A stretch of DNA of 64,000 nucleotides from JACZSB01 sp965372015 (GCA_965372015.1 CBDVAP010000002.1:1-64000); one strand, 5' to 3'. Numbered from the stretch's first letter, positions 47,646-57,163 are shown. The notes: generated by a model from the sequence alone, not told the origin. Translations and numbers: made by a program.

Positions 47646-48415
47646 GGCGTATTCCCCAGGTGATGGCCGCCCCCGGCAAGAAACTGGTGCCGTTCATCAC
47701 CGCCGGCTACCCGCAGCTGGAGAGTACCGTCCCCCTGGTGCTGGCCGCGGAGCGGGCCGGAGCTCAGCTGGTGGAGTTGGGCATGCCCTTTTCGGACCCG
47801 CTGGCCGATGGCCCGGTGATCCAGCAGAGCAGCCAGACCGCCCTGGAAAACGGAGTAACCGTCCCGTGGATATTGAAGACCGTGGCGCTCATTCGGGAGC
47901 AATCGCAGGTCCCCATTATCTTGATGGGGTATATCAACCCCATCCGACGGATGGGGGCGGTAAATTTCCTGCATCAGGCTGCCGGGGCCGGCGTGGATGG
48001 ATTGATCATCCCCGACCTGCCGCCGGAAGAGGACCCGGGATTCTTTGAGCAGGCCCGGGCAGCGGGGCTCAGCACTATCTTCCTGGTGGCCCCCAATACC
48101 AGCAACGAGCGGATAGTCCACCTGGGGCGGGAAGCCCGGGATCTGCTTTACGCCATTTCCATCATGGGCGTCACCGGTACGGCCTTGAGCGCCCGACGAC
48201 AGCTCACAGACTATTTAAAGCGCGTCCGGCTCAACGCGCATGTGCCGTTTGTAGTGGGCTTTGGGATCGCCACAGCGCAGGATGTGCGCCGGGTAGGCAG
48301 CCTGGCCGATGGGGTGGTGGTGGGCAGCGCCCTGTTGAAGCGCCTAGCCCGGGCCACCGATCCGCCGGCCGAGGCCTATAATTATCTGCAATCACTGGCG
48401 GCCGCACTGCCATAG
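47642..48415 (+). CDS. trpA: Tryptophan synthase alpha subunit
   Basis: 257 residues from the ATG at 47642, which overlaps the trpB stop by 4 bp; an upstream open extension is the shadow of trpB. Catalytic residues lie in [19 protein letters not shown] (Glu) and [11 protein letters not shown] (Asp). It cleaves indole-glycerol phosphate and passes indole to TrpB. Confidence 0.97.
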   Translation: MRRIPQVMAAPGKKLVPFITAGYPQLESTVPLVLAAERAGAQLVELGMPFSDPLADGPVIQQSSQTALENGVTVPWILKTVALIREQSQVPIILMGYINPIRRMGAVNFLHQAAGAGVDGLIIPDLPPEEDPGFFEQARAAGLSTIFLVAPNTSNERIVHLGREARDLLYAISIMGVTGTALSARRQLTDYLKRVRLNAHVPFVVGFGIATAQDVRRVGSLADGVVVGSALLKRLARATDPPAEAYNYLQSLAAALP

Positions 48416-48435
48416 ACAAGGAAGAATCAACACGT

Positions 48436-49011
48436 ATGATGGCCAAAAAGAGCATGAAAATCGGCGTCCAGGGAGCCGAGGGGAGTTTCTGTGAGGAAGC
48501 GACCCTCGATTTCTGCCAGCGGCATAGTATCGGTAACTACCGGATGGACTACCTGATAACCTCCGCAAAAGTCATGGACGCTGTTGAACAGGGAACGGTT
48601 CAATTGGGTATTATGGCCATGGAGAATGCTCAGGGTGGAGTGGTTATCGAGAGCATGTACGCCCTGGCCAGCTACAGTTGCGAAATAGTGGAGATGTTCC
48701 ATATCCAGGTGGAACAGTGTCTTTTGGGCCGGCCCGGTCTAACCATCGGGGACATCACTCAGATCCATTCCCACCCGCAGGCTTTGCGCCAATGCCGCAA
48801 CTACCTGGCGGACCACTTCTGGACCCGGCCCTTGATCGATGAGGAGGACACCGCCGTGGCTGCCAAGCGGCTGGCCGATGGTGAATTGCCCACTACTGCG
48901 GCAGTGGTGGGCAGCCGGCTGTGTGCGGAGCTATATCATCTGGTGGTCCTGACTGAGGGGATTCAAGACTTAAAAAATAATCTGACTTTGTTTTTGGGAG
49001 TCAAAAAATGA
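48436..49011 (+). CDS. Prephenate dehydratase-like protein, without ACT domain
   Basis: 191 residues, only the periplasmic-binding-protein-like catalytic domain; the usual C-terminal ACT domain for Phe inhibition is absent. Family motifs include GVQGAEGSFCEEA, QLGIMAMENAQGGVVIES (in place of ENS..GSV), and IHSHPQALRQC. The catalytic TRF motif near the C-terminus reads NNLTLFLGV: Thr184 is kept, but the highly conserved Arg is Leu185. As the only such gene in the operon it should make phenylpyruvate (or Phe from arogenate), but the altered motif leaves activity and substrate open. It overlaps tyrA by 4 bp. Confidence 0.8.
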   Translation: MMAKKSMKIGVQGAEGSFCEEATLDFCQRHSIGNYRMDYLITSAKVMDAVEQGTVQLGIMAMENAQGGVVIESMYALASYSCEIVEMFHIQVEQCLLGRPGLTIGDITQIHSHPQALRQCRNYLADHFWTRPLIDEEDTAVAAKRLADGELPTTAAVVGSRLCAELYHLVVLTEGIQDLKNNLTLFLGVKK

Positions 49012-49763
49012 CCACGGAAAAACCGGCCCCTCTGGTGGGCATCGTCGGTTTTGGCCGCTTCGGCCCGGTGCTCGCTCGCATGCTGACCCCGGTCCACCAG
49101 GTGCTGGTATACGATATTGCCGATGTCAGCCAGCGGGCTAGTGCCGCGGGAGCCCGGGCGGTATCGTGGCAGGAGATTACCACCGCTGAAACCCTCTTCC
49201 TGGCAGTGCCTATCCGGCACTTCAAAGAGGCGGCGGCTCGCTTGAATGAGACCGTGCGACCGGGCACCACCGTGATCGATGTCTGTTCGGTCAAAGTCTA
49301 CCCCGCCACGGTGATGCGGGAACATTTCGCTCCGGAGATCACTACCATCGCCACCCACCCACTATTCGGCCCTGACTCCTGTCAGGAAGGCTTCTCTGGA
49401 TTGAAACTGATGATGGCCCCGGTTTCCCCCCGGAACGAAATCTTCACCTATTGGGAACACCATTTCAAGGGGCTAAAGATCGAAACTCTGGTCATGACAC
49501 CGGAAGAGCACGACCGGCTGGCCGCTAACAGCCAGGGAATTACCCATTTCCTGGGCCGGGTGCTGGAGCAATTCGGGATTACCCCCACAGCCATCGACAC
49601 CGAGGGTTTCGTGGACTTGCAGGCGGTGGTGGAACAAACCTGCCACGATACCTTGGAGCTGTTCCAGGACCTGCAGAACTTCAACCCCTACACCATGGGT
49701 ATGGTGGATGGTCTTTTAGCTGCGGTGGAGCAGGTGAAACAGAAAGTTCAACGGAGAGATTAA
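49008..49763 (+). CDS. tyrA: Prephenate/arogenate dehydrogenase
   Basis: 251 residues. The NAD(P)-binding loop is GIVGFGRFGPVLARML. DVCSVKVYP, THPLFGPDS and EHDRLAANSQGITHFLGRVL follow in an order and form that resemble plant arogenate dehydrogenases (SVK, THPMFGPES, EHD..AA.SQ..TH). No ACT domain is present. It oxidises prephenate or arogenate on the way to Tyr; arogenate use is inferred only from the resemblance. Confidence 0.88.
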   Translation: MTTEKPAPLVGIVGFGRFGPVLARMLTPVHQVLVYDIADVSQRASAAGARAVSWQEITTAETLFLAVPIRHFKEAAARLNETVRPGTTVIDVCSVKVYPATVMREHFAPEITTIATHPLFGPDSCQEGFSGLKLMMAPVSPRNEIFTYWEHHFKGLKIETLVMTPEEHDRLAANSQGITHFLGRVLEQFGITPTAIDTEGFVDLQAVVEQTCHDTLELFQDLQNFNPYTMGMVDGLLAAVEQVKQKVQRRD

Positions 49764-50810
49764 ATGTTGGTAATAATGGATGCCCGTGCTACGGAGGCAG
49801 AGATCACCCGCGTCCAGGAGCGAATCAAGGAGCTGGGATATCAACCCCATCCCATTCCGGGGGCCAATCAGCTGGCCATCGGCGTAACCGGCAACCAGGG
49901 TACCGAGGATCGCATTTACTTAGAAGGTCTGCCCGGTGTCCTGCAGGTTATACGGGTCACCAAACCCTATAAGCTGGCCAGCCGTGATACCAAGCCGGAA
50001 AGCACGGTAGTGGACGTACGCGGCGTGAAATTTGGGGCGGGCAACATCGTGATGATAGCCGGCCCCTGCGCGGTGGAGAGCCGGGAACAGACCCTGCGGA
50101 TCGCCCAGCTGGTGGCGGACAGGGGCGCTTTAATGCTGCGAGGTGGCGCCTACAAACCCCGCACTTCGCCCTATGCTTTCCAGGGAATGGGCGAGAAGGG
50201 GCTGCAAATTCTGGCCGAAGCGCGCGAGAAAACCGGCTTGCCAGTGGTAACCGAGGTCGTGGATCCCGCCACTGCCTCGTTGGTGGCCCAGTATGCCGAC
50301 ATGCTCCAGATCGGTACCCGCAACATGCAAAACTTTACGCTTCTAAAAGAAGTTGGTAAATTGGGGTTGCCGGTATTAATGAAAAGGGGAATGAGCGCCA
50401 ATCTGGATGAAACTCTGATGTCGGTTGAGTACCTGATGTCCAACGGCACCAACGAGGTGGTGGTGTGCGAACGGGGTGTGCGCACTTTTGGCAGCCACGC
50501 TCGTAATACCCTGGATGTGAGCATAATCCCGGCCTTCAAGAAAGTTAGCCATCTACCGATCATTGTGGACCCCAGCCACGCCGGCGGCCACAAATACGCT
50601 GTGCTACCGCTGGCCCTGGCCGGGGTGGGCGCCGGCGCCGACGGGTTGCTGGTGGATGTCCACGACGATCCCGACCATGCGCTGGTGGATGGGCCCCAGG
50701 CGCTACTGCCGGCCGATTTCGAGGAGCTCATGGCGGTGCTGGGACGTATAGCTGAGGCCCTCGGAAAATCGCTGGGAGCACCGCTGGCCGTTGCCGGTGA
50801 GAGCGCCTGA
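49764..50810 (+). CDS. aroF: 3-deoxy-7-phosphoheptulonate (DAHP) synthase, AroAI-beta type
   Basis: 348 residues. Residues 1-70 form the ferredoxin-like regulatory domain seen in the Thermotoga maritima enzyme, where Phe and Tyr inhibit. The barrel follows with MIAGPCAVESREQTL, LRGGAYKPRTSPYAFQG, IGTRNMQNF and VDPSHAGGHKY. It catalyses the first committed shikimate-pathway step from PEP and erythrose-4-phosphate. Its ATG follows directly on the tyrA stop codon. Confidence 0.97.
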   Translation: MLVIMDARATEAEITRVQERIKELGYQPHPIPGANQLAIGVTGNQGTEDRIYLEGLPGVLQVIRVTKPYKLASRDTKPESTVVDVRGVKFGAGNIVMIAGPCAVESREQTLRIAQLVADRGALMLRGGAYKPRTSPYAFQGMGEKGLQILAEAREKTGLPVVTEVVDPATASLVAQYADMLQIGTRNMQNFTLLKEVGKLGLPVLMKRGMSANLDETLMSVEYLMSNGTNEVVVCERGVRTFGSHARNTLDVSIIPAFKKVSHLPIIVDPSHAGGHKYAVLPLALAGVGAGADGLLVDVHDDPDHALVDGPQALLPADFEELMAVLGRIAEALGKSLGAPLAVAGESA

Positions 50811-50814
50811 CCTG

Positions 50815-52059
50815 ATGAAAATTTCCATTCCCGGCGACAAGTCTATCTCGCACCGCGCCCTGATGCTGGCGGCCATAGCCGATGGCGTCACCGAACTGCG
50901 TAACCTGCCGCAAGGTGCGGATGTCACCAGCACCCGCAACTGCCTGGGCCAATGCGGCATCGAGTTTACCGATAAAAAAGGTGTGGTTCTGGTCCAGGGC
51001 CGTGGTGGCTCTTTTTCTGGGCCGTCTCATGATCTTGACGCCGGTAATTCCGGCACTACCGCCCGGCTATTGATGGGATTGCTGGTAGGCCGGGGAATTC
51101 AGGCTCGCTTGGTAGGTGACGTTTCCTTGTCACGCCGTCCTATGGCCCGGGTGGTGGAGCCGTTGCGGCAGCTGGGCGCACACATGGAAATTGCCGCCCG
51201 TAAGACCCTGCCGGTAGTTATCAGACCTTCCCAGCTGGGATCACTCAATTATATTCTACCGGTAGCCAGTGCCCAGGTCAAATCTGCCCTACTGTTAGCG
51301 GGGCTGGTAAGTGAGGGAGTCGTCCGGGTAACCGAGCCGGTCGCCACCCGCAACCATACCGAACTGATGCTGGCGGACCTGGGCGTCGATATCAAAGTTG
51401 CCGGCAATGAAATCACCATCGGAACTGGCGTTCAGGTAATCAACGGTTTTGACCTGGACATACCTGGCGATCCATCTTCGGCCGCGTTCCCGGCCGCCCT
51501 GGCTACCCTGGTACCCGAAAAGGACGTCACTTTCCCCGGCTTGCTGCTCAATCCTACCAGACTGGGATTCTTTCGGGCCTTGAAGCGCATGGGGGCCCAG
51601 GTGGAGTGGACCGTCGAAAAACGAGTACTGGGGGAGGAAGTGGGCCACCTCAGGGTAAGATCTTCCACCCTTAACGGTATCAAAATCCGGGGTGATGAAA
51701 TACCCACCCTGATCGACGAAATTCCCATCCTGGCAATCCTGGCCTGTAACGCCCGGGGCGAGACAGTGGTCCGGGATGCCGATGAATTGCGGCTCAAGGA
51801 ATGTGACCGGATCAAGGCGATCGTGGAGAACCTGCGTCGGATGGGGGCGCGGATACAGGAACTGTCCGATGGGTTCCGGATCCTGGGATCCTCCCGGCTG
51901 CGGGGCGCCACCATCAGTACTCATTCCGATCATCGCATTGCCATGGCCTTCACCGTGGCCGGGAAAATCACCCGGGAGAAAACCACCATCGACGACCCGG
52001 ATTGCGTGGAAATCTCTTTCCCGGGCTATCATAAACTCATCAGCCGATTGAAAGCATGA
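50815..52059 (+). CDS. aroA: 3-phosphoshikimate 1-carboxyvinyltransferase (EPSP synthase)
   Basis: 414 residues from the ATG at 50815, four bases after aroF; a TTG eight codons upstream lies inside aroF. IPGDKSISHRALML is the family N-terminus, here with very few residues before it. LDAGNSGTTARLLMGLL replaces the LGNAGTA motif of class I enzymes, so it is class II-like, a group that includes glyphosate-tolerant enzymes. DEIPILAILAC and RLKECDRI complete the active site. Confidence 0.97.
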   Translation: MKISIPGDKSISHRALMLAAIADGVTELRNLPQGADVTSTRNCLGQCGIEFTDKKGVVLVQGRGGSFSGPSHDLDAGNSGTTARLLMGLLVGRGIQARLVGDVSLSRRPMARVVEPLRQLGAHMEIAARKTLPVVIRPSQLGSLNYILPVASAQVKSALLLAGLVSEGVVRVTEPVATRNHTELMLADLGVDIKVAGNEITIGTGVQVINGFDLDIPGDPSSAAFPAALATLVPEKDVTFPGLLLNPTRLGFFRALKRMGAQVEWTVEKRVLGEEVGHLRVRSSTLNGIKIRGDEIPTLIDEIPILAILACNARGETVVRDADELRLKECDRIKAIVENLRRMGARIQELSDGFRILGSSRLRGATISTHSDHRIAMAFTVAGKITREKTTIDDPDCVEISFPGYHKLISRLKA

Positions 52060-52967
52060 AAACCCTGGCGGTAATTGGTTTCCCCCTGAAGCACACCCTC
52101 AGCCCGCTGCTGCACAATCACCTGTTTGGCCTGCTGGGGATCGACGCCCGCTACCAGGCGCTGGAGACCCCGCCGGCGGATCTGGCGCAGGTGGCGAATC
52201 GGTTGCGTGGCGGCGATTTGGACGGTCTTAACATCACCCGCCCACACAAGATTGCCTTTCGCGAGTACCTGGACCGGGTGGCCCCTGATGCCGCCATCGC
52301 TGGGGCGGTGAATTGTGTTTGTGTCGACCGAGTGGGGCTGCACGGCCATAACACCGACCTGGCCGGGATCACGCATGCCTTCGATGTAGCCGGCCACGAT
52401 TGCTCGGGTCAGCAAGTCCTGTTGCTGGGGGCCGGCGGAGCTGCCCGGGCAGCTGTAGTAGCCTTGCAGAGACTTGGTGTGGCCGGGATAACAGTAGCTG
52501 CCCGGCGTTTAACCGCCGCAGACGAGCTTATAGCCGCCCTGCCAGCCAAACAGCGCCCCGCCAATTTCCGGGCAATAAAATTGACTCCCGACCTGGACTC
52601 ACGCCCATTCGGGCTGCTGGTGAATGCCACACCGGTGGGCCAGTGGCCGCGGGTGGATGAAGTCCCGCCGGGCGCCGGGCAATTGCACCCACAGCAGGCG
52701 GTGTTTGATATGGTCTATCATCCTGATGATACCCAGCTTCTGCAGCGGGCCCGCTCGCTGGGGTGCCGGGTGATATCCGGCCTGGACATGTTCGTGGGCC
52801 AGGCCCTGGCCTCCCTGGAACTGTGGTTTCCCGGCAGCACCGGTTTTGGCAGCGGCTCACTACAGCCAGGCATCGATCCGGCCGCCCTGAGGGAATTATT
52901 GCGCATAGGCAGCTTGGAATCCACTAACCGGACGCCGACGGTCGAAACGCCTGAGGCCTCGGTATGA
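52056..52967 (+). CDS. aroE: Shikimate dehydrogenase
   Basis: 303 residues. Substrate site: FPLKHTLSPLLHN; LNITRPHK contains the catalytic Lys (the usual form is NVT.PHK); GHNTDLAG has the Asp. The nucleotide-binding loop is LLGAGGAARA. A 30-residue C-terminal tail rich in Pro and Thr is longer than usual. It overlaps aroA and aroC by 4 bp each. Confidence 0.96.
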   Translation: MKTLAVIGFPLKHTLSPLLHNHLFGLLGIDARYQALETPPADLAQVANRLRGGDLDGLNITRPHKIAFREYLDRVAPDAAIAGAVNCVCVDRVGLHGHNTDLAGITHAFDVAGHDCSGQQVLLLGAGGAARAAVVALQRLGVAGITVAARRLTAADELIAALPAKQRPANFRAIKLTPDLDSRPFGLLVNATPVGQWPRVDEVPPGAGQLHPQQAVFDMVYHPDDTQLLQRARSLGCRVISGLDMFVGQALASLELWFPGSTGFGSGSLQPGIDPAALRELLRIGSLESTNRTPTVETPEASV

Positions 52968-54127
52968 TGCGCCGGCTACGGTGGCTCACGGCGGGGGAAT
53001 CCCACGGCCAGGCCCTGATTGGAATTCTCGAGGGTCTGCCCGCCGGCCTGGAAATCGACAATGAATATATCGCCGCGCAACTGGTCCGTCGACAGCTGGG
53101 TCACGGGCGTGGCCGGCGCATGAAAATCGAGCAGGACCGGGCAGAGATTATCTCTGGTGTGCGCCACGGTCTGACACTGGGCTCTCCCATCGCCCTGATG
53201 ATACCCAATAACGACTGGGAAAACTGGCGTGGGCGCATGTCGGTTGAGCCACCAAAGAAAGAGATCCAGCCGGTAACCTTACCCCGTCCGGGACATGCCG
53301 ACCTGGCCGGTGTGAAAAAGTTTGGCTTCGGCGATATCCGCAACGTCCTGGAGCGGGCCAGCGCTCGGGAAACAGCCATGCGGGTGGCTCTGGGTTCTAT
53401 GGCCCGCCGGCTGCTCGCTGAGGTGGGCATGGAAGTGGGCAGCCGGGTGGTGGCGATCCATACGGCCCGGGACGAGCAGCCCTGGCCCGGCGAGCAGTCT
53501 CCCGATGCAGTCAACGCCCGGGCTGACCAGTCTCCGGTCCGTTGCCTGGATGGTAAAGCGGCGAAACAGATGATGGCGGCCATTGATAAAGCCCGCCAGG
53601 CGGGCGACAGCGTTGGGGGCCTGTTCGAGGTGGTGGCCACCGGGTTGCCTTACGGGCTGGGCAATTACATCCAATGGGACTTGAAATTGCGTTCGCGTTT
53701 GACCGAGGCGGTCATGTCGATCAACGCCATCCAGGGGCTGGAAGTAGGCCTGGGATTCGCCGGTAGCCGGCAGTTGGGCAGCCAATTCCATGATGAAATA
53801 TTGCCCGGCAGCTCAGGCCGCGTGCAGCGTCCCACCAATAACGCCGGGGGCCTGGAAGCCGGTATGAGCAATGCTCAGCCGGTGGTACTCAGGGCGGTGA
53901 TGAAGCCCATTCCTACCCTGGTCAAACCTTTGCGCTCTGTAGATATTGCCACTGGCAAAGTGGGCCTGGCCCACCAGGAACGCACTGACTCCTGCGCGGT
54001 GCCGGCCGCCTCGGTGGTGGCCGAGAGCATGGTCTGCCTGGTGTTGGCCGATGCCTTACTCGAGAAATTCGGCGGCGATAGCCTGGCGCAGTTACGGGCG
54101 CACATGGAATCCTCCGCTAAATATTAA
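52964..54127 (+). CDS. aroC: Chorismate synthase
   Basis: 387 residues. Family signatures are GESHGQALIGILEGLPAGL, RPGHADLAGVKKFGFGDIRNVLERASARET, and RTDSCAVPAASVVAESM near the C-terminus. It makes chorismate from EPSP using reduced FMN. The motif spacing matches the type of Gram-positive bacteria and Thermotoga. Confidence 0.97.
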   Translation: MMRRLRWLTAGESHGQALIGILEGLPAGLEIDNEYIAAQLVRRQLGHGRGRRMKIEQDRAEIISGVRHGLTLGSPIALMIPNNDWENWRGRMSVEPPKKEIQPVTLPRPGHADLAGVKKFGFGDIRNVLERASARETAMRVALGSMARRLLAEVGMEVGSRVVAIHTARDEQPWPGEQSPDAVNARADQSPVRCLDGKAAKQMMAAIDKARQAGDSVGGLFEVVATGLPYGLGNYIQWDLKLRSRLTEAVMSINAIQGLEVGLGFAGSRQLGSQFHDEILPGSSGRVQRPTNNAGGLEAGMSNAQPVVLRAVMKPIPTLVKPLRSVDIATGKVGLAHQERTDSCAVPAASVVAESMVCLVLADALLEKFGGDSLAQLRAHMESSAKY

Positions 54128-54138
54128 GGTCGACATCG

Positions 54139-54681
54139 ATGTTCAAGGACGGGCCGGCGAATATCTGCCTGGTAGGCCTCATGGGCAGCGGTAAATCTAC
54201 GGTGGCCCCTCTGCTGGCCGGCCGCTTGGGCCGGGAGCACATCGACCTGGATAAAGAGATCGCCCTGCGGCTGGGGCGCACTATTATGATGATCTTCGCC
54301 GACCCGGGGGAGGAATCTTTCCGGCGGGAGGAGCAAGTGGTTTTGCAGCACTATTGCAGCCGGGATGGCCTGGTTATCGATTGTGGCGGTGGGATAGTAT
54401 TAGCCGCCGATAATCGGCCCTGCCTGAGGGACAACTTCACCGTCTACCTTCAAACCACTCCGGAGACCCTGGCGCTCCGGGTGGGCTCAGCCACTGGGCG
54501 GCCTCTGCTTCAGGGAGCTGAGCCGATCCAGGATCGACTGGCAGCCTTGCTGTCCGAAAGAGAACCTTTCTACCGGGAATGCGCCGCTTTGACCGTCACC
54601 ACTGATGACCGTACCCCTATCGAGATAGCCGGCGAGATCATTGCCCACCTGCCCGCCAGTCTGAAACCGGCTGCTCTATGA
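54139..54681 (+). CDS. aroK: Shikimate kinase
   Basis: 180 residues. P-loop GLMGSGKSTVAPLLA, then IDLDKEI and FRREEQ for shikimate binding, CGGGIVL, and the lid arginine in GRPLLQG. It phosphorylates shikimate with ATP. The overlap with aroB is 4 bp. Confidence 0.96.
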   Translation: MFKDGPANICLVGLMGSGKSTVAPLLAGRLGREHIDLDKEIALRLGRTIMMIFADPGEESFRREEQVVLQHYCSRDGLVIDCGGGIVLAADNRPCLRDNFTVYLQTTPETLALRVGSATGRPLLQGAEPIQDRLAALLSEREPFYRECAALTVTTDDRTPIEIAGEIIAHLPASLKPAAL

Positions 54682-55772
54682 CCACCATCACCGTCGATCT
54701 GGGGGCTCGTAGCTACCCGCTGCATATCGGCGCCGGGCTGCTCAGCTCGCTGAGTGAGTTGCTGACCCCGCTGGGGGTGGCCGGCCGGATCGGGCTGGTT
54801 AGCAGCGCCCCAATTCACGACCATTATGGCGCCGCGGTTATCGCCACGTTGGAAGCTGCCGGTAACCAAGTCATTACCACCTTGATTCCTGACGGTGAAC
54901 AGGCCAAGAATCTTGAAACCGTCGCCCGGCTTTACGACACTTTCCTGGAGGCCGGCCTGGACCGCTCCTCCACTTTGGTGGCCTTGGGAGGCGGCGTCGT
55001 GGGTGATCTGACCGGTTACGTGGCGGCCACCCTTTTCCGGAGCATCGGCCTGGTGCAGATCCCCACCACCCTGCTGGCTATGGTGGACTCCTCCATCGGT
55101 GGCAAGACCGGTGTCAATCACCCTCTGGGGAAAAACCTGATTGGGGCCTTCCACCAACCGTTGGCGGTGATCATCGATCCCGCGGTGCTGGGCACCCTGC
55201 CAAAGCGGGAGTTGACTTCAGCCTTCGCGGAGCTGTTGAAGGCTGGGGCTATTGCAGAGCTTCCCTTCTTCCGATTCCTGGTGGCTAACGCCCGGGTTAT
55301 CCTGGATCTAGCCGATGCTGACCTGGTACTGCAAGCCATTGCCAAAGCTTGCCGCATCAAGGCCGATGTGGTATCTGCCGACGAGCGCGAGGGCGACCGC
55401 CGCCGGATTCTCAACTTCGGGCATACCTTTGGCCACGCCCTGGAGGCCACTTTGGGTTACGGGGTAATCCGACATGGCGAGGCGGTGGCAATGGGGATGG
55501 CGGGCGCCGGTTACCTCAGCCGGCAACTGACCGGCCTGAGTGAGCATGACTATCAGGAATTGCTGGCCTCCCTGGAACCGCTGGACCTGCCGAAACTGCC
55601 GCCCCTGGATCGGGAAGCGATGCTGAAATACCTGTACCACGACAAGAAAGTGAGGCGTGGGAAGCTGCATTTCGTATTGCTGGAGGCGCTGGGACGGCCG
55701 GTGATCACCAGCACGGTCGATGACACTCTCATATCGGCGGCCCTGGACGAAATCGAACGGAGGTTTGGATGA
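54678..55772 (+). CDS. aroB: 3-dehydroquinate synthase
   Basis: 364 residues. NAD-binding and active-site stretch GGGVVGDLTGYVAATLFR, then IPTTLLAMVDSSIGGKTGVNHPLGKNLIGAF and the metal-binding NFGHTFGHALE. It converts DAHP to dehydroquinate. The overlap with the next gene is 4 bp. Confidence 0.97.
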   Translation: MTTITVDLGARSYPLHIGAGLLSSLSELLTPLGVAGRIGLVSSAPIHDHYGAAVIATLEAAGNQVITTLIPDGEQAKNLETVARLYDTFLEAGLDRSSTLVALGGGVVGDLTGYVAATLFRSIGLVQIPTTLLAMVDSSIGGKTGVNHPLGKNLIGAFHQPLAVIIDPAVLGTLPKRELTSAFAELLKAGAIAELPFFRFLVANARVILDLADADLVLQAIAKACRIKADVVSADEREGDRRRILNFGHTFGHALEATLGYGVIRHGEAVAMGMAGAGYLSRQLTGLSEHDYQELLASLEPLDLPKLPPLDREAMLKYLYHDKKVRRGKLHFVLLEALGRPVITSTVDDTLISAALDEIERRFG

Positions 55773-56203
55773 TCTTTCTGGTTATCAACGGCCCTAACCT
55801 GAACCTTTTGGGTAAGCGCGAGCCGGAACTGTACGGCAGCGAGACCCTGGCCGACATTCAGGTCTGGTTGCAGTTCCAGGTGGAAACTAAGGGGGATAAA
55901 CTCCAGTTTTTTCAGAGCAACCACGAAGGTGCCATTATCGACTACCTGCACGGCGAGATCGGTGTGGCTGACGGGGCGGTGATCAATCCCGGCGCCCTGA
56001 CACATTACAGTTATGCCCTGCGGGATGCCATCGCCGCCGTGGACTTCCCGGTGGTGGAAGTGCACCTCACGGACATCCATAGCCGGGAGGAATTTCGACG
56101 CCATTCGGTCACCACGGAGGTGTGTATCGAGCAGATTTCAGGTCAAGGGAAAAAGGGATACCTGGAGGCTATCGAGCTGCTGCGTAAGCATAAGGCGGGC
56201 TAG
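55769..56203 (+). CDS. aroQ: 3-dehydroquinate dehydratase, type II
   Basis: 144 residues. Signature INGPNLNLLGKREPELYG with the catalytic Tyr, FFQSNHEGAIIDYLH, INPGALTHYSYALRDAI and EVHLTDIHSREEFRRHSV. It is the last gene of the aromatic operon and overlaps the end of the opposing LolA-like gene by 4 bp. The symbol aroQ is also used for the unrelated chorismate mutase fold at 41157. Confidence 0.97.
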   Translation: MIFLVINGPNLNLLGKREPELYGSETLADIQVWLQFQVETKGDKLQFFQSNHEGAIIDYLHGEIGVADGAVINPGALTHYSYALRDAIAAVDFPVVEVHLTDIHSREEFRRHSVTTEVCIEQISGQGKKGYLEAIELLRKHKAG

Positions 56204-56946
56204 TTTTCCTCCTCCTCGGCTGGGACGAACAGCTCGTCCGGCAGCCCCTGATTGACCCGGTAGTTGCTGAACTCGATGACCGCCTCACCGACGCCACCGG
56301 GGCCTTCCTGCGGCTGATGATCATCGTCCCCCCGATGCTTCCGCCGCCGGCGAGGGCCATGCGGCAGGCGCTGGATAAAGCGCTCATCAAAATTGAAGTG
56401 TATCGTGGTGCGTACCGGCAGAAAGATACCGGCCGTAATCTCCTCGTAATCGATATTCAGCCGCAGCAACTCCAGGGTACCGCTATAAGAGACTGCCCCC
56501 AGAATGACCCACCGCTGCCGGTCTACCAGCACTTTCGCCCGCAAGGATTGCCCCTCGATCTCGCTTTCACCCTGTAGCACCAATACCGGCCGACCCTCCA
56601 CCAGGGTGTCACCGGCCAGTCGCAGTTCCCCCAGACCTGCGAGCAGAGAATCGGGCGATAGCAGCAATCCCCGCCGGGGCACCATGGCAAAACCCCGGGC
56701 CTTGAGTGCCAGTTTATCCGGCTGCTTGAACGATAATTTCATCCGCTTGCGGGGCAGGCGCAGCCGGGGCATCTTTAGCCGCACCTTCAAGTCCACCTGG
56801 TAGTCCTGGATCCGACTGAACCGCGCCCGCAGGGAATCCCTTACTGTGGATAATGTTACCACGCTACCCGCGTCCATGGGAGTTTGGGCGGCCAGCTGGG
56901 CCGACAGGCAGATGAAAAGGGACAGTATTGCCGAGCGAAAAATCAT
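56200..56946 (-). CDS. LolA-like exported lipoprotein-carrier-type protein
   Basis: 248 residues from the ATG at 56946, which is preceded by AAGGA and starts a signal peptide (IFRSAILSLFICLSAQLAAQ). The body resembles outer-membrane lipoprotein sorting proteins: STVRDSLRARFSRIQDYQVDLKVRLKMP, KLSFKQPDKLALKARG and VLQGESEIEGQSLRAKVLVDRQRWVI. The C-terminal part holds a very basic stretch (GPRRRRKHR) and ends EEEEN. It probably acts in the periplasm; assignment to LolA itself is uncertain. Confidence 0.7.
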   Translation of the reverse strand: MIFRSAILSLFICLSAQLAAQTPMDAGSVVTLSTVRDSLRARFSRIQDYQVDLKVRLKMPRLRLPRKRMKLSFKQPDKLALKARGFAMVPRRGLLLSPDSLLAGLGELRLAGDTLVEGRPVLVLQGESEIEGQSLRAKVLVDRQRWVILGAVSYSGTLELLRLNIDYEEITAGIFLPVRTTIHFNFDERFIQRLPHGPRRRRKHRGDDDHQPQEGPGGVGEAVIEFSNYRVNQGLPDELFVPAEEEEN

Positions 56947-57163
56947 GGTTTCCTTGGTAGAGTGAAAAGTGAAATTAGGAGTGGCGGGGTACTTTAGAAA
57001 AGGAGCAATCGTCGCCGAGGACTCGATACTCGAGGCTAGATACTGGAAACTCGATATTGGATACCGGATGGGGCCCCGCCAGCGGCGGGGCAATGCCGAC
57101 AACTAGAAACTCGTTACATGGAACTAGGATTCCAGGGCTGAGGACTATGCTGGTATTAATGTA

